A stretch of DNA of 64,000 nucleotides from Actinomycetes bacterium. Lineage in GTDB: Bacteria > Actinomycetota > Acidimicrobiia > IMCC26256 > PALSA-610. How positions within the stretch are numbered: position 1 is the stretch's first letter; every line of letters begins with the position of its first letter. The notes beneath the pieces are model-generated. The model searched no databases, had not been told where the DNA came from, and saw only the letters and a program-made list of their open reading frames with translations. The DNA is taken from assembly GCA_025360585.1 (NCBI GenBank), contig JANYBW010000099.1:1-64000 (forward strand), given 5' to 3'. Positions 53,876-63,495 of the stretch are shown here, piece after piece. A program made the position numbers and the translations under genes.

Positions 53876-56044
53876 ATGGCCTCGTCGGGAAACGCTGATC
53901 TCGTTGGCCGCGTCTTGGACGGCCGCTATCGCTTGCTGAATGCAATCGGTCGCGGGGGTAGCGGCCAGGTGTACGCGGCCCAAGACACCCAGCTTCAACG
54001 CGCCGTCGCGGTCAAAGTGCTGCACGCGGGATTGGCAAACGACGCGGGATTCTTGCGACGCTTCCAAATCGAAGCCCAAGTTGCCGCGAGCATGAGCCAC
54101 CCGAACATCATGACGGTGCACGACTCCGGCTCCGATGATGGCCTGCCGTACATGGTGATGGAGCTCCTCGATGGCGGCAGTGTTCGCGGCATGCTCGATG
54201 CCGATCAAATGCTCACGCCATCACAAGCAGCCCACCTGGGGCGCGACCTTGCCCGGGCGCTGGCGTACGCGCACAAGCGCGGGATCATCCATCGCGATAT
54301 CAAGCCCGCGAACTTGCTCTTCGATTCTTTTGGCGTGGTGAAGATCGCCGATTTTGGCGTGGCGCGCGCGATGGCCGAGGCGAGCTGGACGGAACCAATG
54401 GGCTCCATGATCGGTACCGCTCGCTACGCATCACCGGAACAGGCGCTCGGAGTGCAGCTCGACGGCCGCAGCGATATGTATTCCTTGGCGTTGGTACTTG
54501 CCGAAGCCGTGACGGGCCGCTTGCCGTTCGATGCGGAAACACCGTTGAGCATGCTGAACGCTCGCACACACGAATCGTTCGTAGTCGATCCCTCGCTCGG
54601 CCACTTGCGCGCGGTGTTGGAGCGGTGCGGGCAGCTCCAACGCGAAGATCGTTACCCCGACGCGCAGACTCTTGTGAGCGCGCTCGATGATGCCGTGGCC
54701 GCGCTTCCGCCCGCGACTGCTCTGCGACTCGCCGGAACCTATGGCGACGGTGCAAACGATCCGACGAGCGTGCAGCGAGATCCGATCACCGCGCTGCCCG
54801 TGGACCGAACATCGAGCCCGGCTGCCGTGCAAACATCGAATACTCCAGCAAATGCGGGGTTTTCTGGTGCGCGGCCAAAATGGACCGCCGCGCACGATGT
54901 CACCGAAGTTGTGCCATCGATCTCTGCACTGCCGTCGGTTGTGGCATTGGATTCACTCGCCGGCGCGATCACTTCGGGCGCGCTGCCATCGACAATCACG
55001 CACGCTGGCACGCAACCGATGACGCCGTTCGATCAAGACACGATGGTAGATACCGGCGACCACCTCGCAGTGAGTGCCGCGGAACCGACTCCGGAACCAA
55101 AACTGTCCGACGGTTCTCACCAAAAAGCCCACCACGAAGCCGGTCGGCATCGAACGAGTTTTTCGCAGCGGCTTGTGCCGTTCGTTGTGTTGGTGATGGT
55201 GATTGCCGCGCTCGCGGGTTCCGTGGCTGCGGTCGCGGGGATCGGCGGTAGTCCCGGGCGCGCGGTGCCAATGGTGATTGGGCTCAACCGTGCGGATGCT
55301 TCAACGCGCCTGGCTGCGGCCCAATTCCGGGTCGGGTATGGCACCGAAGTGAGCGAAGATCCTGCCGGAACGGTGATCCGTCAGACACCAAATGGCGGAT
55401 CGTTCGTACGCAGCGGCGACTTGGTCGCGATCGTTGTCTCCAACGGCCCCGGCAACGTTGTTGTGCCAACCTTGCTGCGCCTCAGTGAAGACAAAGCGCG
55501 AGCGGCCGTCGCCGCGGTAGGCCTTCAGATCAAAGTGCGCCACGAGTTTGATGATGCGCACCCTGAAACCATCCAGACGGTGTTCAAAAGCCCGAGCGAC
55601 GGAACTTCGGTTGCTCCCGACACGCTGGTGACGGTCGTGATCAGCGACGGACATCGCGATGTCAAAGTGCCAGTCGTGCGTAATCGCACCTACGAACACG
55701 CGGCGACCCGACTTGTGCAACTTGGATTTAAAGTGACACGCGCACCGCAAGATGTGTTTGATGAAACCATCGTCACGGGCAACGTCGTGCAGTCGGATCT
55801 TGTTGCTGGCAAAACGGCGAAGTTCGGAACGACGATTGTGCTGACCGTTTCCAAAGGCCAAGACCGCGTCGTGATGCCCACCGTGGTCGGTACCCAAATC
55901 GCAACTGCTACTGGGTTGATTCTGAACAATCGCTTGTTGCTCACCGTGGTGGGAACTCCAGTCACCGGCATCGTGATTTTCGCCGATCAAGCACCAGGCA
56001 CGAAGCTCAAACCCGGCACAACGATCACGCTCACCGTCTCGTAG
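53876..56044 (+). CDS. pknB: Membrane Ser/Thr protein kinase with four PASTA domains (PknB-like)
   Basis: A 722-residue receptor-type kinase. The cytoplasmic kinase domain (about 18-275) has the glycine loop at G25-V32, K47, HRDIKPANLLF with catalytic D141, D159-F-G and SPEQ replacing APE. A Thr/Pro-rich juxtamembrane region (280-432) contains many possible phosphosites. One membrane helix lies at 433-456 and four PASTA repeats fill 462-722, the last ending in LTVS. PASTA domains bind muropeptides or lipid II, so the kinase should sense wall status. It stands apart from the usual rodA-pbpA-pknA cluster. The ATG at 53876 follows TACCTT by 8 bases. Confidence 0.93.
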   Translation: MASSGNADLVGRVLDGRYRLLNAIGRGGSGQVYAAQDTQLQRAVAVKVLHAGLANDAGFLRRFQIEAQVAASMSHPNIMTVHDSGSDDGLPYMVMELLDGGSVRGMLDADQMLTPSQAAHLGRDLARALAYAHKRGIIHRDIKPANLLFDSFGVVKIADFGVARAMAEASWTEPMGSMIGTARYASPEQALGVQLDGRSDMYSLALVLAEAVTGRLPFDAETPLSMLNARTHESFVVDPSLGHLRAVLERCGQLQREDRYPDAQTLVSALDDAVAALPPATALRLAGTYGDGANDPTSVQRDPITALPVDRTSSPAAVQTSNTPANAGFSGARPKWTAAHDVTEVVPSISALPSVVALDSLAGAITSGALPSTITHAGTQPMTPFDQDTMVDTGDHLAVSAAEPTPEPKLSDGSHQKAHHEAGRHRTSFSQRLVPFVVLVMVIAALAGSVAAVAGIGGSPGRAVPMVIGLNRADASTRLAAAQFRVGYGTEVSEDPAGTVIRQTPNGGSFVRSGDLVAIVVSNGPGNVVVPTLLRLSEDKARAAVAAVGLQIKVRHEFDDAHPETIQTVFKSPSDGTSVAPDTLVTVVISDGHRDVKVPVVRNRTYEHAATRLVQLGFKVTRAPQDVFDETIVTGNVVQSDLVAGKTAKFGTTIVLTVSKGQDRVVMPTVVGTQIATATGLILNNRLLLTVVGTPVTGIVIFADQAPGTKLKPGTTITLTVS

Positions 56045-56146
56045 CTTCGGCGCGCCAGCGCGGTTCGATGCTGGCCTAATGCTGGGGCGGTTTCGGGCCA
56101 GCCGTAGCATTCATCGTCGTTACCCGTTTTTGTTGGAGGTTTTGTC

Positions 56147-57043
56147 ATGGGTTCACTCGAAGGCAAGGTCGCGATCATCACCGGTGCCGGCGGAGGATTG
56201 GGGCGCGAACACGCATTGCTGTTTGCGGCCGAAGGGGCGCGCATTGTCGTGAACGATCTCGGCGGCGATAGCCACGGCACTATGGCCGGCAGCACGACGC
56301 CCGCCCAAGAGACCGTCGCGATGATCAAAGAAATGGGCGGAGAAGCCGTCGTCAATGGTGCGAACGTCGCCGATTGGCAGGGCGCGGCCGAGTTGGTGCA
56401 ACAGGCGGTCGACACGTTCGGTGATCTCCACATTTTGGTGAACAATGCGGGTATTTTGCGCGATGGCGTGATTTTCAAAATGACCGAATCCGAGTGGGAT
56501 GCAGTCATCGCAGTCCATTTAAAGGGCCACTTCGCTCCGACCCATCACGCGGCGGTGTATTGGCGGAGTCAATCGAAGCAGGCCGAAGAATCCGGCATTG
56601 CAACGCCGGGCCGTTCGATCGTTCATACGTCGTCGACGTCGGGAGTGTTTTCGAATCCGGGTCAAGCTAACTACGGCGCCGCGAAATCGGGGATCGCAAC
56701 GTTGAGCCAAATCTGTGCCAAGGAACTCAAGCGCTACAACGTGCGCTCGAATTCGATTTGCCCCGGCGCCCGTACCCGGTTGACCCTGGAGACTCCTGGC
56801 CTGGGCCCGATGGTGCAGGCGCCTGAAGCTGGCTTCGACAAGTGGGATCCTGCCAACGTTTCACCGTTTGTCGCGTATTTGGCCAGCGATCTTTGCTCGA
56901 TGACTGGCGAGACCTTTTTTGTACAAGGCGGCACGGTCGGACGCATTCAGAGCTGGACCCGCGCCGAAACAATCGACCAAAACGACCGCTGGACGGTGGC
57001 TGGTCTTGCAACCAACGCCGCGAAGCTCGTGCCGGGAGCGTGA
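56147..57043 (+). CDS. Short-chain dehydrogenase/reductase, HSD17B4-type
   Basis: A 298-residue SDR with the NAD(P) motif GAGGGLGR near residues 13-20, NNAG, the catalytic serine in HTSSTSG and the Tyr-Lys pair in YGAAKSG. The long loop after strand 2 (LGGDSHGTMAG) and the C-terminal SWTRAE segment are typical of the dehydrogenase half of peroxisomal-type multifunctional enzyme 2, used for 3-hydroxyacyl-CoA or steroid substrates. GGAGG lies 7 bases before the ATG. No hydratase partner is adjacent. Confidence 0.88.
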   Translation: MGSLEGKVAIITGAGGGLGREHALLFAAEGARIVVNDLGGDSHGTMAGSTTPAQETVAMIKEMGGEAVVNGANVADWQGAAELVQQAVDTFGDLHILVNNAGILRDGVIFKMTESEWDAVIAVHLKGHFAPTHHAAVYWRSQSKQAEESGIATPGRSIVHTSSTSGVFSNPGQANYGAAKSGIATLSQICAKELKRYNVRSNSICPGARTRLTLETPGLGPMVQAPEAGFDKWDPANVSPFVAYLASDLCSMTGETFFVQGGTVGRIQSWTRAETIDQNDRWTVAGLATNAAKLVPGA

Positions 57044-57424
57044 GCGGGCCATCGCGTTCCGACGCGCTAAATGTCCGATATCTACCGTCCATCAGGACGA
57101 GAACGGGCCAAATGGCTTATTGCCACGCAGCGTGGTCGAGTCGAAGACTTCCAACATGCGGCGCATGCCCCACGGCGGAACCTCCCATCCACAACTTTCA
57201 CGGCCCGGCAATGGGTACGGACGCTCGATGCGCCCGGGCCCAAACCGACCGATATCGCCGATGCGCCTCGAGATCGAGGCTGTGGACCGAGTTCTTGCGT
57301 TGTGGACGGTCGACGTCGACCTCGCTGAAGTGGAACGTTCCGAATCGTTCGGTCCCACGGCGTAACGCAAAAGCTGTGGCCGTAGGGCCACGACTCATCC
57401 TCTTCGGTCTCCGAAACGCTCACA
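57044..57424. other. 381-bp interval without a confident gene
   Basis: Several short frames exist on both strands (the longest 113 codons, 57082-57423 on the minus strand), but none has a ribosome site or a recognisable motif. A 6-bp hairpin (GTGGCC/GGCCAC) lies at 57376-57391. It may be a decayed gene. Confidence 0.5.
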
Positions 57425-58882
57425 ATGAGTGAGACGAATCCGTTGGTGCAGCGGATCCATGCGTCGGATCGCTATCGCTGGATCGCTCTCGTTACCGTGT
57501 TAGCAGGGCTGTTTTCGTCGGGGATCACGATCACGATTTTGGCGAATTCGCTGTCCACGATCGCCAAGGACATCGGCACCACGCCCTCGCTGGCAACCTG
57601 GATCCTCACCGCGCAATTGCTGACGTTGGCCGTGTTGATGCCCATGATGGGCAAGCTCGGAGACACGCACGGTCATCGGCGGGTCTATTTGATCGGCTTT
57701 GGGGTATTCGCCGCCATGTCGATACCGACCGCGTTGGCGCCGAACATCGGTTGGTTGGTCGTATTTCGAGTGCTGGGCGCGGCTGGAGGTGCGGCCACGA
57801 ACCCGACCTCGATGGCGATCGTGATGCATTCATTTTCGAGAGAGGACCGGGTGAAGGCGCTCGGTTGGTGGCAGCTCGTAGGCGCAGGTGCGCCGGTTAT
57901 TGGTCTGGCTGTCGGCTCGGCGGTCGTCGAATCGTTCTCATGGCGTTGGATATTTGTTGGCCAAGGCGTGATTAGCATCATCGCGTTAGGGCTGGCATTC
58001 GTTGTGTTGCAGGAAACCCCCAAGCAAGCTGCCGGCCGTTTCGATGTTGCCGGGGCGTCGACCCTTGCGCTCGGCATCGTGAGTTTGTTACTCGGAATGC
58101 AACTGTTACAACGACTCGGCGCCGGTGCATTGCCAATCGGTTTATTGATTGCTGCGCCCGTGGTCTTGTGGTTCTTTGTATGGTGCGAGCAGCGTGCGGT
58201 TGAACCGCTGTTGCCGCTTCGTTTTTTTCGGGCTCGAAATTTTACGGCGTCGCTCGTAGCGCTGTTTGGGGCCAACTTCGCCTACATGGGCAGCTTCATC
58301 GTGACGCCGTTGTTGTTGCAACACCAATTTGGGTATTCGATCAAAGGAACCGCCGCAGTATTGGCATTGCGGCCGCTCACCTTCAGCATTATGGCGCCGA
58401 TGGCTGGGTACCTTGCCGCGAGACTCGGCGATCGCCTCCTGGCGACGTGGGGCACTGCATTGATTGCTGCGGGCATGGTTGCATTCGTGATTGCTGCGCA
58501 ACAGCACTCGATCGTGTTCGTCTTCATCGGGCTATGCGGCGCCGGAATCGGCATGGGTACGGGTTCGCCCAGCCTCATTTCTGCGGTGGGTAATACCGTG
58601 GAATCCAACGAGCTCGGCGTTGCCAATGCCGCGCAGGGAATGATCGGCCAGGTTGGCGTTGTGATTGGCATCGGAGTGTTATCGACGGTGCAGTCGGCCG
58701 GGACCGGCGATCACTCGTTTGTGAACGCATACGGGGTTGCAACAGTGCTGGCGGTGGGCGCGATCGTGGCCGCGCGCTGGGTGCTCGATGCGGATCATCG
58801 CTCTGCTGAGCACGATCACGTTGACGTGCAAGTCGTTGTCAACGACAATGGCGCGGACATCGTCCGCGCCACTGCACACTAG
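57425..58882 (+). CDS. MFS drug/proton antiporter, DHA2 family (EmrB/QacA-like)
   Basis: A 485-residue transporter with 14 hydrophobic helices. The loop between helices 2 and 3 reads GKLGDTHGHRRVYL, the MFS motif A, and helix 5 carries GAGAPVIGLAVG, the motif C of exporters. Helix 1 contains TITILANSLSTIA, a variant of the D1 motif in which the usual acidic residue is absent. It should export small hydrophobic compounds; the ligand is unknown. The 3' end encodes a His/Asp-rich tail (DADHRSAEHDHVDV) that might bind metal. Confidence 0.88.
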   Translation: MSETNPLVQRIHASDRYRWIALVTVLAGLFSSGITITILANSLSTIAKDIGTTPSLATWILTAQLLTLAVLMPMMGKLGDTHGHRRVYLIGFGVFAAMSIPTALAPNIGWLVVFRVLGAAGGAATNPTSMAIVMHSFSREDRVKALGWWQLVGAGAPVIGLAVGSAVVESFSWRWIFVGQGVISIIALGLAFVVLQETPKQAAGRFDVAGASTLALGIVSLLLGMQLLQRLGAGALPIGLLIAAPVVLWFFVWCEQRAVEPLLPLRFFRARNFTASLVALFGANFAYMGSFIVTPLLLQHQFGYSIKGTAAVLALRPLTFSIMAPMAGYLAARLGDRLLATWGTALIAAGMVAFVIAAQQHSIVFVFIGLCGAGIGMGTGSPSLISAVGNTVESNELGVANAAQGMIGQVGVVIGIGVLSTVQSAGTGDHSFVNAYGVATVLAVGAIVAARWVLDADHRSAEHDHVDVQVVVNDNGADIVRATAH

Positions 58883-58908
58883 ATAAATTTGTTGCTGCAA
58901 ACGTTGGG

Positions 58909-59316
58909 CTATTCAGTAACGCCCTGAATTTCGGTTTGCATTTCGGGGCTTGCGCCACCGCCACCTTGTTGTTGCATCATGAGCTTGGTCATGTCGCCTT
59001 GAACCTTGACCTTGCCCGACATGAATGCCTGCATTCCGGCTTGCTGATCGCCAGAAATGAAAACTGCTTTGGCGGTCGCGTAATCGGTAGTGAGGGTGAC
59101 ATCAGCAGGGTCCTTGTGCCCGCCACCCATCGCCGCAACACCGTCAATATTGCCCATGTGGAACTGCTTGTCGCCGCCCAATGGCGTATCGGTGACGACC
59201 ATGTTGATGGTCAAGTTCGGTTGTGTATTTTTGGGAGCCGCCGCGGCATATTTCGCGACGATGCCTTCGACCGCTGCAACCCATTGGTCAGAAAGAAACG
59301 CAAATTTGTCAGACAC
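58909..59316 (-). CDS. SCP2 sterol-binding domain protein
   Basis: A 135-residue lipid-binding protein with the SCP2 fold: an N-terminal helix (FLSDQWVAAVEGIVAKY), then strands ending DVTLTTDYATAKAVF and the hydrophobic helix GMQAFMSGKVKVQGD that closes the lipid pocket. The C-terminus is Gln/Gly-rich. It may carry fatty acyl-CoA or sterol-like lipids. The start is the GTG at 59316, with GGGAGG 7 bases upstream; the ATG at 59337 would place this site inside the coding region. Confidence 0.88.
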   Translation of the reverse strand: MSDKFAFLSDQWVAAVEGIVAKYAAAAPKNTQPNLTINMVVTDTPLGGDKQFHMGNIDGVAAMGGGHKDPADVTLTTDYATAKAVFISGDQQAGMQAFMSGKVKVQGDMTKLMMQQQGGGGASPEMQTEIQGVTE

Positions 59317-59390
59317 GCAAAAGCCTCCCAGGCTCATAGTCGGGCGATGATGGACGCGGCTCACGCGCGCGCTGGCGCGACAGTAGTTGC

Positions 59391-60188
59391 TCAGCTGGCC
59401 GTCGGGTTTTCGTTCGGCCGATAACCATTGAGCAGATGCGAATTGTCATGGGAGAACAACGGGCCGTCCATGTAACCGTCGCCGATCCACAGGTGCATCA
59501 TCGTCAGTTTATCGATGGGGAAGAGCATGCCGCCGTTGCGTTTGCAACCGGCCTTACTCAAGTTGATCGGCGAACCTTCGGCATCACCTTCGGATATGAC
59601 GAGGAAATCCTTGATCACGAAACAGATGGAGCTGTGGCGATGCCAGTGATCATCAGGTCCGGCGAAACCCGCGGGATCCGTTGGTCCGCTCAGGATCCAG
59701 CTCAGACCAGCCAGCTTCGCAGTGGGGCCTTCACCGTCGAAGAGCAACACGTTGGGCATGGTCGGGTCGAAGTCACCCTTGAAGCCGAGAAAGCCGGTTG
59801 CGCCGCCTTTGATCCAGTGCGCGCCAATGCCGTACAGGCTCTTGGTTGCTTGTTTCCAGCCGTCCTTGGCCGCATCAGCACCGGTCTTGTACTTCTTGGC
59901 CCACTTGATGACGACATCAACTTGGGCTTTGGTTTCCGGGCCTAATTCTGCATAGGTGATTTTGGAATCGTTGTGGTGATGACCACTCGTCGCGGCTGGC
60001 TGGCCACTGTCGTGGGAGCCTCCACCGTGATCCATCTTGGGATTCATCGTTGTGATGGTCGCTTTTGCCGCGGCAGTGGTAGTCGTGGCCCCCGCTCCGG
60101 TGCCGACCTTTGCGGTGCTCGATCCACACGCGCTCGCGGCGAGCATTGCCGCCAGCGTGATTCCTAACAGACTGCTACGCAATTTCAT
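59391..60188 (-). CDS. His-rich secreted lipoprotein of unknown function
   Basis: A 265-residue predicted lipoprotein with lipobox ASAC (Cys near 21). A linker contains many histidines (MDHGGGSHDSGQ, then SGHHHND), followed by a compact domain of about 190 residues. That domain contains GIGAHWIKGG, a DDHWHRHSSICFVI segment, the paired MMHLWIGDGYMDGPLF and a final SHDNSH. The pattern suggests metal binding, perhaps copper or zinc, which is inference. GGGAG lies 7 bases before the ATG at 60188, and a TAACCT -10 stands about 40 bases further up, so this gene has a normal leader. I do not recognise the family. Confidence 0.75.
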   Translation of the reverse strand: MKLRSSLLGITLAAMLAASACGSSTAKVGTGAGATTTTAAAKATITTMNPKMDHGGGSHDSGQPAATSGHHHNDSKITYAELGPETKAQVDVVIKWAKKYKTGADAAKDGWKQATKSLYGIGAHWIKGGATGFLGFKGDFDPTMPNVLLFDGEGPTAKLAGLSWILSGPTDPAGFAGPDDHWHRHSSICFVIKDFLVISEGDAEGSPINLSKAGCKRNGGMLFPIDKLTMMHLWIGDGYMDGPLFSHDNSHLLNGYRPNENPTAS

Positions 60189-60275
60189 CGTGGTGCTCCC
60201 TACCGGTATGGGCGATGGCGCCAGGTTAGACCCAGGGACACGCGCCTCGGGAAGTGCCCGAAACGGACCGGGAAC

Positions 60276-60281
60276 TACGAT
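60276..60281 (+). promoter_or_regulatory. Predicted -10 element of the ferredoxin gene
   Basis: TACGAT ends 9 bases before the ATG at 60291, and no ribosome site is present. Confidence 0.45.
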
Positions 60282-60290
60282 CTCGAACCG

Positions 60291-60593
60291 ATGAGTAGCA
60301 GCCGTCAACAACGCATTGATCAACGCAGCCGAAACCCGAAATGGCGCAACCCTGCGCTTCGGATCGAGATGAGCGAATGCATCAATTGTGATGCCTGTCT
60401 GCGGCACTGTCCACCACAATTTGGGGCGATCTTCAATCATGGCGCCGATGTTGTGATCATTTCGGAATTGTGCTCGGGCTGCGACAAATGCCTTCCGGCC
60501 TGCCCGGTCAATTGCATCTACCCGGACGCAACTCCAAAAGCGACACCTACGGCTTGGTGGGGCCTCCCCAACACCCACCTCGACCCCTACTGA
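60291..60593 (+). CDS. 2[4Fe-4S] ferredoxin-like protein
   Basis: A 100-residue protein with two CxxCxxCxxxCP cluster motifs: C30, C33, C36, C40 and C61, C64, C67, C71. A basic N-terminal extension of about 25 residues precedes the fold. It should shuttle low-potential electrons; the partner is unknown. It resembles the RnfB-type or electron-transport-complex ferredoxin domains. It is divergent from the His-rich lipoprotein and stands alone before the gatC control region. Confidence 0.88.
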   Translation: MSSSRQQRIDQRSRNPKWRNPALRIEMSECINCDACLRHCPPQFGAIFNHGADVVIISELCSGCDKCLPACPVNCIYPDATPKATPTAWWGLPNTHLDPY

Positions 60594-60674
60594 CACCTCA
60601 GCCCCCGACCGTGGTCACGCCCAACTGGTGTCACACCTGACGGTCGTCACGAAACTTGGGTCTCGGCCATGGAC

Positions 60675-60745
60675 TTTCATGAAAACGGTCCGCACGGGTG
60701 CTGCGTTTCATGAAACAGGGCGACGGAGCACTGCCTTTCATGAAA
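60675..60745. repeat. Three perfect TTTCATGAAA palindromes spaced 30-31 bp
   Basis: Copies lie at 60675-60684, 60706-60715 and 60736-60745. A degraded fourth (CGTCACGAAA) lies at 60645-60654 in the same phase. The spacers differ in sequence. Spacing close to three helical turns places all sites on one face of the DNA, as in operator arrays. The last copy ends 15 bases before the gatC -10. Confidence 0.85.
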
Positions 60746-60760
60746 ACTGCGGGAGGTTCG

Positions 60761-60766
60761 TAGACT
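60761..60766 (+). promoter_or_regulatory. Predicted -10 element of gatC
   Basis: TAGACT ends 6 bases before the ATG at 60773. GGGAGG lies just before it and is too far upstream (14 bases) to be an ideal ribosome site, so a leaderless start is favoured. Confidence 0.45.
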
Positions 60767-60772
60767 CGCCTG

Positions 60773-61084
60773 ATGACTGCATCGCCCGCGCGGCTCACGC
60801 GCCAAGACGTGGAACACGTCGCCAAGTTGGCCCGGTTGGCCCTCTCCGACGCCGAAATCGACGAGTTCACTGGCCAACTTGCCGGGATTCTTGAGCACGC
60901 GGCGCTGGTGTCGGCTCTTGATACCTCTGATGTTGCGCCGACCTCACATCCGTTACCCCTCGTGAACGTGTTTCGGGCCGATATTGCTCGCCCCGGAGCC
61001 GATCGCGACGAAGTACTCGCGAATGCGCCGGCTGCCGAATCCGGACGGTTTCGCGTGCCGCGCATTTTGGGAGAAGCCCCATGA
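60773..61084 (+). CDS. gatC: Asp-tRNA(Asn)/Glu-tRNA(Gln) amidotransferase subunit C
   Basis: A 103-residue subunit that wraps and stabilises GatA. The family opening [15 protein letters not shown] and [13 protein letters not shown] are clear, and the C-terminal RVPRILGE is conserved. It overlaps gatA by 4 bases (ATGA), giving coupled synthesis. It is the first gene of the amidotransferase group and follows the palindrome array. Confidence 0.94.
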   Translation: MTASPARLTRQDVEHVAKLARLALSDAEIDEFTGQLAGILEHAALVSALDTSDVAPTSHPLPLVNVFRADIARPGADRDEVLANAPAAESGRFRVPRILGEAP

Positions 61085-62520
61085 GCGATAGCCAATCCGC
61101 GTTCACGATCGCGAACGACGTCCGTTCGGGACGCCAGCGTGCTCGCGACATTTTGGAACAACATCTCGAACGAATCGATGCTCGCGAAGCCGACGTGCAC
61201 GCGTTCAATCTCGTTTTGCGCGATGAGGCGCGCGCCAATGCCGATGCCATCGACGCCGCGGTTGCCGCCGGCGATGATCCCGGCGCGTTAGCTGGTGTTC
61301 CAATCGCTTTGAAGGACAACCTTTGTACGCGCGGCATCGACACGACCTGTTCGTCGAAGATCCTGCAAGGGTGGAAGCCGCCCTACAACGCTACGGTCGT
61401 TGATCGCGTCCATGCCGCGGGCGCCATCGCACTTGGCAAAACGAATCTTGATGAATTCGCGATGGGTTCCTCGACGGAGAATTCCGCGTTTGGCGCGACT
61501 CGGAATCCGGTTGACCTTTCGCGGGTTCCGGGAGGATCTTCGGGAGGATCAGCCGCGGCGGTCGCAGCGGGGTTCGCGCCGCTTGCTCTAGGTTCCGATA
61601 CTGGTGGTTCGATCCGTCAGCCGGCCGCGCTCTGCGGAGTGGTTGGGATGAAGCCCACGTACGGAACCGTTTCACGCTACGGCCTCGTTGCCTTTGCATC
61701 GTCGCTGGATCAGGTCGGGCCGTTCGCCCGAGATGTGCGCGATGCCGCGCTGTTGTTGGAAACCATTTGGGGCCACGACCCCATGGATTCAACCTCGATT
61801 GCGTCGCCGTTGCCGTCGTTGCTCGATGGTATTGACAAAGGCGTCGCGGGATTGCGGGTCGGTATCGTCGAAGAACTTACCGATGTCGAAGGTATCGATC
61901 CCGAAGTGCGCGCAGCAGTCGGGAAAGCCGCGGCCGCCCTGGAAGCTGGAGGCGCAACCGTTGATCGGGTCTCGGTACCGTCGACGATGTACGGGCTCGA
62001 TGCCTATTACTTGATTGCTCCGGCCGAGGCATCTTCGAACCTCGCGCGTTACGACGGTGTTCGTTACGGATTACGCGGCGCGGGCGACGACATTTCGGTA
62101 ATGAACGCGAACACTCGCAACGACGGTTTTGGCTCCGAAGTGAAACGCCGGATCATGCTTGGAACGTACGCGCTTTCCGCGGGTTACTACGACGCGTATT
62201 ACGGCCAGGCCCAGCGGGTTCGTACGCTGATCGTGCGCGATTTCGCTCGCGCCTATGAACACTTCGACGTGTTGCTATCGCCGACATCGCCGACGATCGC
62301 GTTTGAATTTGGCTCCAAGACTACGGATCCTTTGGCGATGTATCTCTCGGACGTTTGCACCATCCCTACGAACCTCGCAGGCCATTGTGCGATCAGTGTG
62401 CCGTATGGCAACGACTCAGTGCACCAGATGCCAATCGGCGTACAGATCCTCGGCCGTGAACTCGCGGATGCACTGATCTTTCGGGTCGCGCGTGCGCTGG
62501 AACTCAGCCGTGGTGCGTGA
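61081..62520 (+). CDS. gatA: Asp-tRNA(Asn)/Glu-tRNA(Gln) amidotransferase subunit A
   Basis: A 479-residue glutaminase subunit that frees ammonia for transamidation. The amidase triad is complete: K78 (IALKDN), cis-S153 in GGSSGGS and nucleophile S177 in DTGGSIRQP, numbering nearly identical to well-studied GatA. Length is standard. Its 3' end overlaps the convergent hydrolase gene by 17 bp, which separates it from gatB. Confidence 0.97.
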   Translation: MSDSQSAFTIANDVRSGRQRARDILEQHLERIDAREADVHAFNLVLRDEARANADAIDAAVAAGDDPGALAGVPIALKDNLCTRGIDTTCSSKILQGWKPPYNATVVDRVHAAGAIALGKTNLDEFAMGSSTENSAFGATRNPVDLSRVPGGSSGGSAAAVAAGFAPLALGSDTGGSIRQPAALCGVVGMKPTYGTVSRYGLVAFASSLDQVGPFARDVRDAALLLETIWGHDPMDSTSIASPLPSLLDGIDKGVAGLRVGIVEELTDVEGIDPEVRAAVGKAAAALEAGGATVDRVSVPSTMYGLDAYYLIAPAEASSNLARYDGVRYGLRGAGDDISVMNANTRNDGFGSEVKRRIMLGTYALSAGYYDAYYGQAQRVRTLIVRDFARAYEHFDVLLSPTSPTIAFEFGSKTTDPLAMYLSDVCTIPTNLAGHCAISVPYGNDSVHQMPIGVQILGRELADALIFRVARALELSRGA

Positions 62521-63445
62521 CCACAAGATCGCGCAAGAAAAACTTCACCGCTTGGTTGAAGGTATGTGCTTGTTCCCATTGCAAAAAGTGACCAGCATTG
62601 GGTATCAGCAACGGCCCAACGCAATCCAGGCAAGCGGCCGCGGCTTTCACCGGAAAACTGGTGGGTACCACGTGATCGTCGGGGCCGTACAGCAGCAATG
62701 TCGGCACGGGAGTCGGTTCGAGTACACACGGAATGTCTTCCATGGGCCGATTGCCCGTAACGCCTTCGTAGACACTCCAACTCGCGCGCAATTTTTCGGC
62801 ATCACCGTACGGTTCTGCGTGAAACGCGATGTCGTCACTGGTGAAATGGCCGGACGCGGCCCACATGCGGTGCCCGTACATTTCGCCGACGTAGCTGCGG
62901 CGGCGGCGCGGAGTGTCGAGTTCCGCGAGCAGGCCTTCTGGGTCGTGACCTTGACGAACGTAGTAGTCGGCTGTCGGCCGTTCGTGATGCGGGGGATCTG
63001 CGGGAATTCCGAGCGCCGCGTAGTGCGCATCAAGCGGCGGCGGCAGCGTATTGAAAAGCACCTGACGACTCACCCAACCGGGGTAACGCAGGCCGAGATC
63101 GTACAACACCATCCCGCCAACATCGCCAGCCGCAACCGCGCACTGTTTGTGGCCGAGGGTGTCGTGCACGAGCGCGTGGCAATCCTTTGCGAACGCGGCG
63201 ATGTCGTAAAAACCATCGGGGGCAAGGCTGCTTTCACCATGGCCGCGCAGATCAGGAACGATCACCTCGAAACCGGCAGCCACCAACGGCTCGATATTGC
63301 GCCACCAGATGCGTTTGGTTTCGGGATAGCCATGGATCAACAGCAACGGATAGCCGCCAATGCCTTCGCGAATGAACGCCACCTTCACGTCGTTGCGAAC
63401 GGTGGCGAAATGGGTTGTGAATTGGTGCGGATCGGGCGAAGTCAT
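62504..63445 (-). CDS. Alpha/beta hydrolase with Asp nucleophile (epoxide hydrolase/haloacetate dehalogenase-like)
   Basis: A 313-residue cytoplasmic hydrolase. HGYPE at 38-42 is the oxyanion motif of epoxide hydrolases and fluoroacetate dehalogenases, and the nucleophile elbow has aspartate D108 in AGDVGG instead of serine. A cap domain with [10 protein letters not shown] follows, and the base is the histidine of NAGHFLQWE. Whether it opens epoxides or removes halide cannot be decided. It is inserted head-on between gatA and gatB, 50 bases upstream of gatB. Confidence 0.88.
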   Translation of the reverse strand: MTSPDPHQFTTHFATVRNDVKVAFIREGIGGYPLLLIHGYPETKRIWWRNIEPLVAAGFEVIVPDLRGHGESSLAPDGFYDIAAFAKDCHALVHDTLGHKQCAVAAGDVGGMVLYDLGLRYPGWVSRQVLFNTLPPPLDAHYAALGIPADPPHHERPTADYYVRQGHDPEGLLAELDTPRRRRSYVGEMYGHRMWAASGHFTSDDIAFHAEPYGDAEKLRASWSVYEGVTGNRPMEDIPCVLEPTPVPTLLLYGPDDHVVPTSFPVKAAAACLDCVGPLLIPNAGHFLQWEQAHTFNQAVKFFLRDLVVTHHG

Positions 63446-63495
63446 CAGTGTGCAAGAGTAATCAACGAGCGGGTAGCCAACCGGAGGGTTGTCAA

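Noticed and set aside
60675..60745. CRISPR-like array of three repeats
   Set aside because: The repeat is only 10 bp and palindromic, spacers are 20-21 bp and no cas gene is present.
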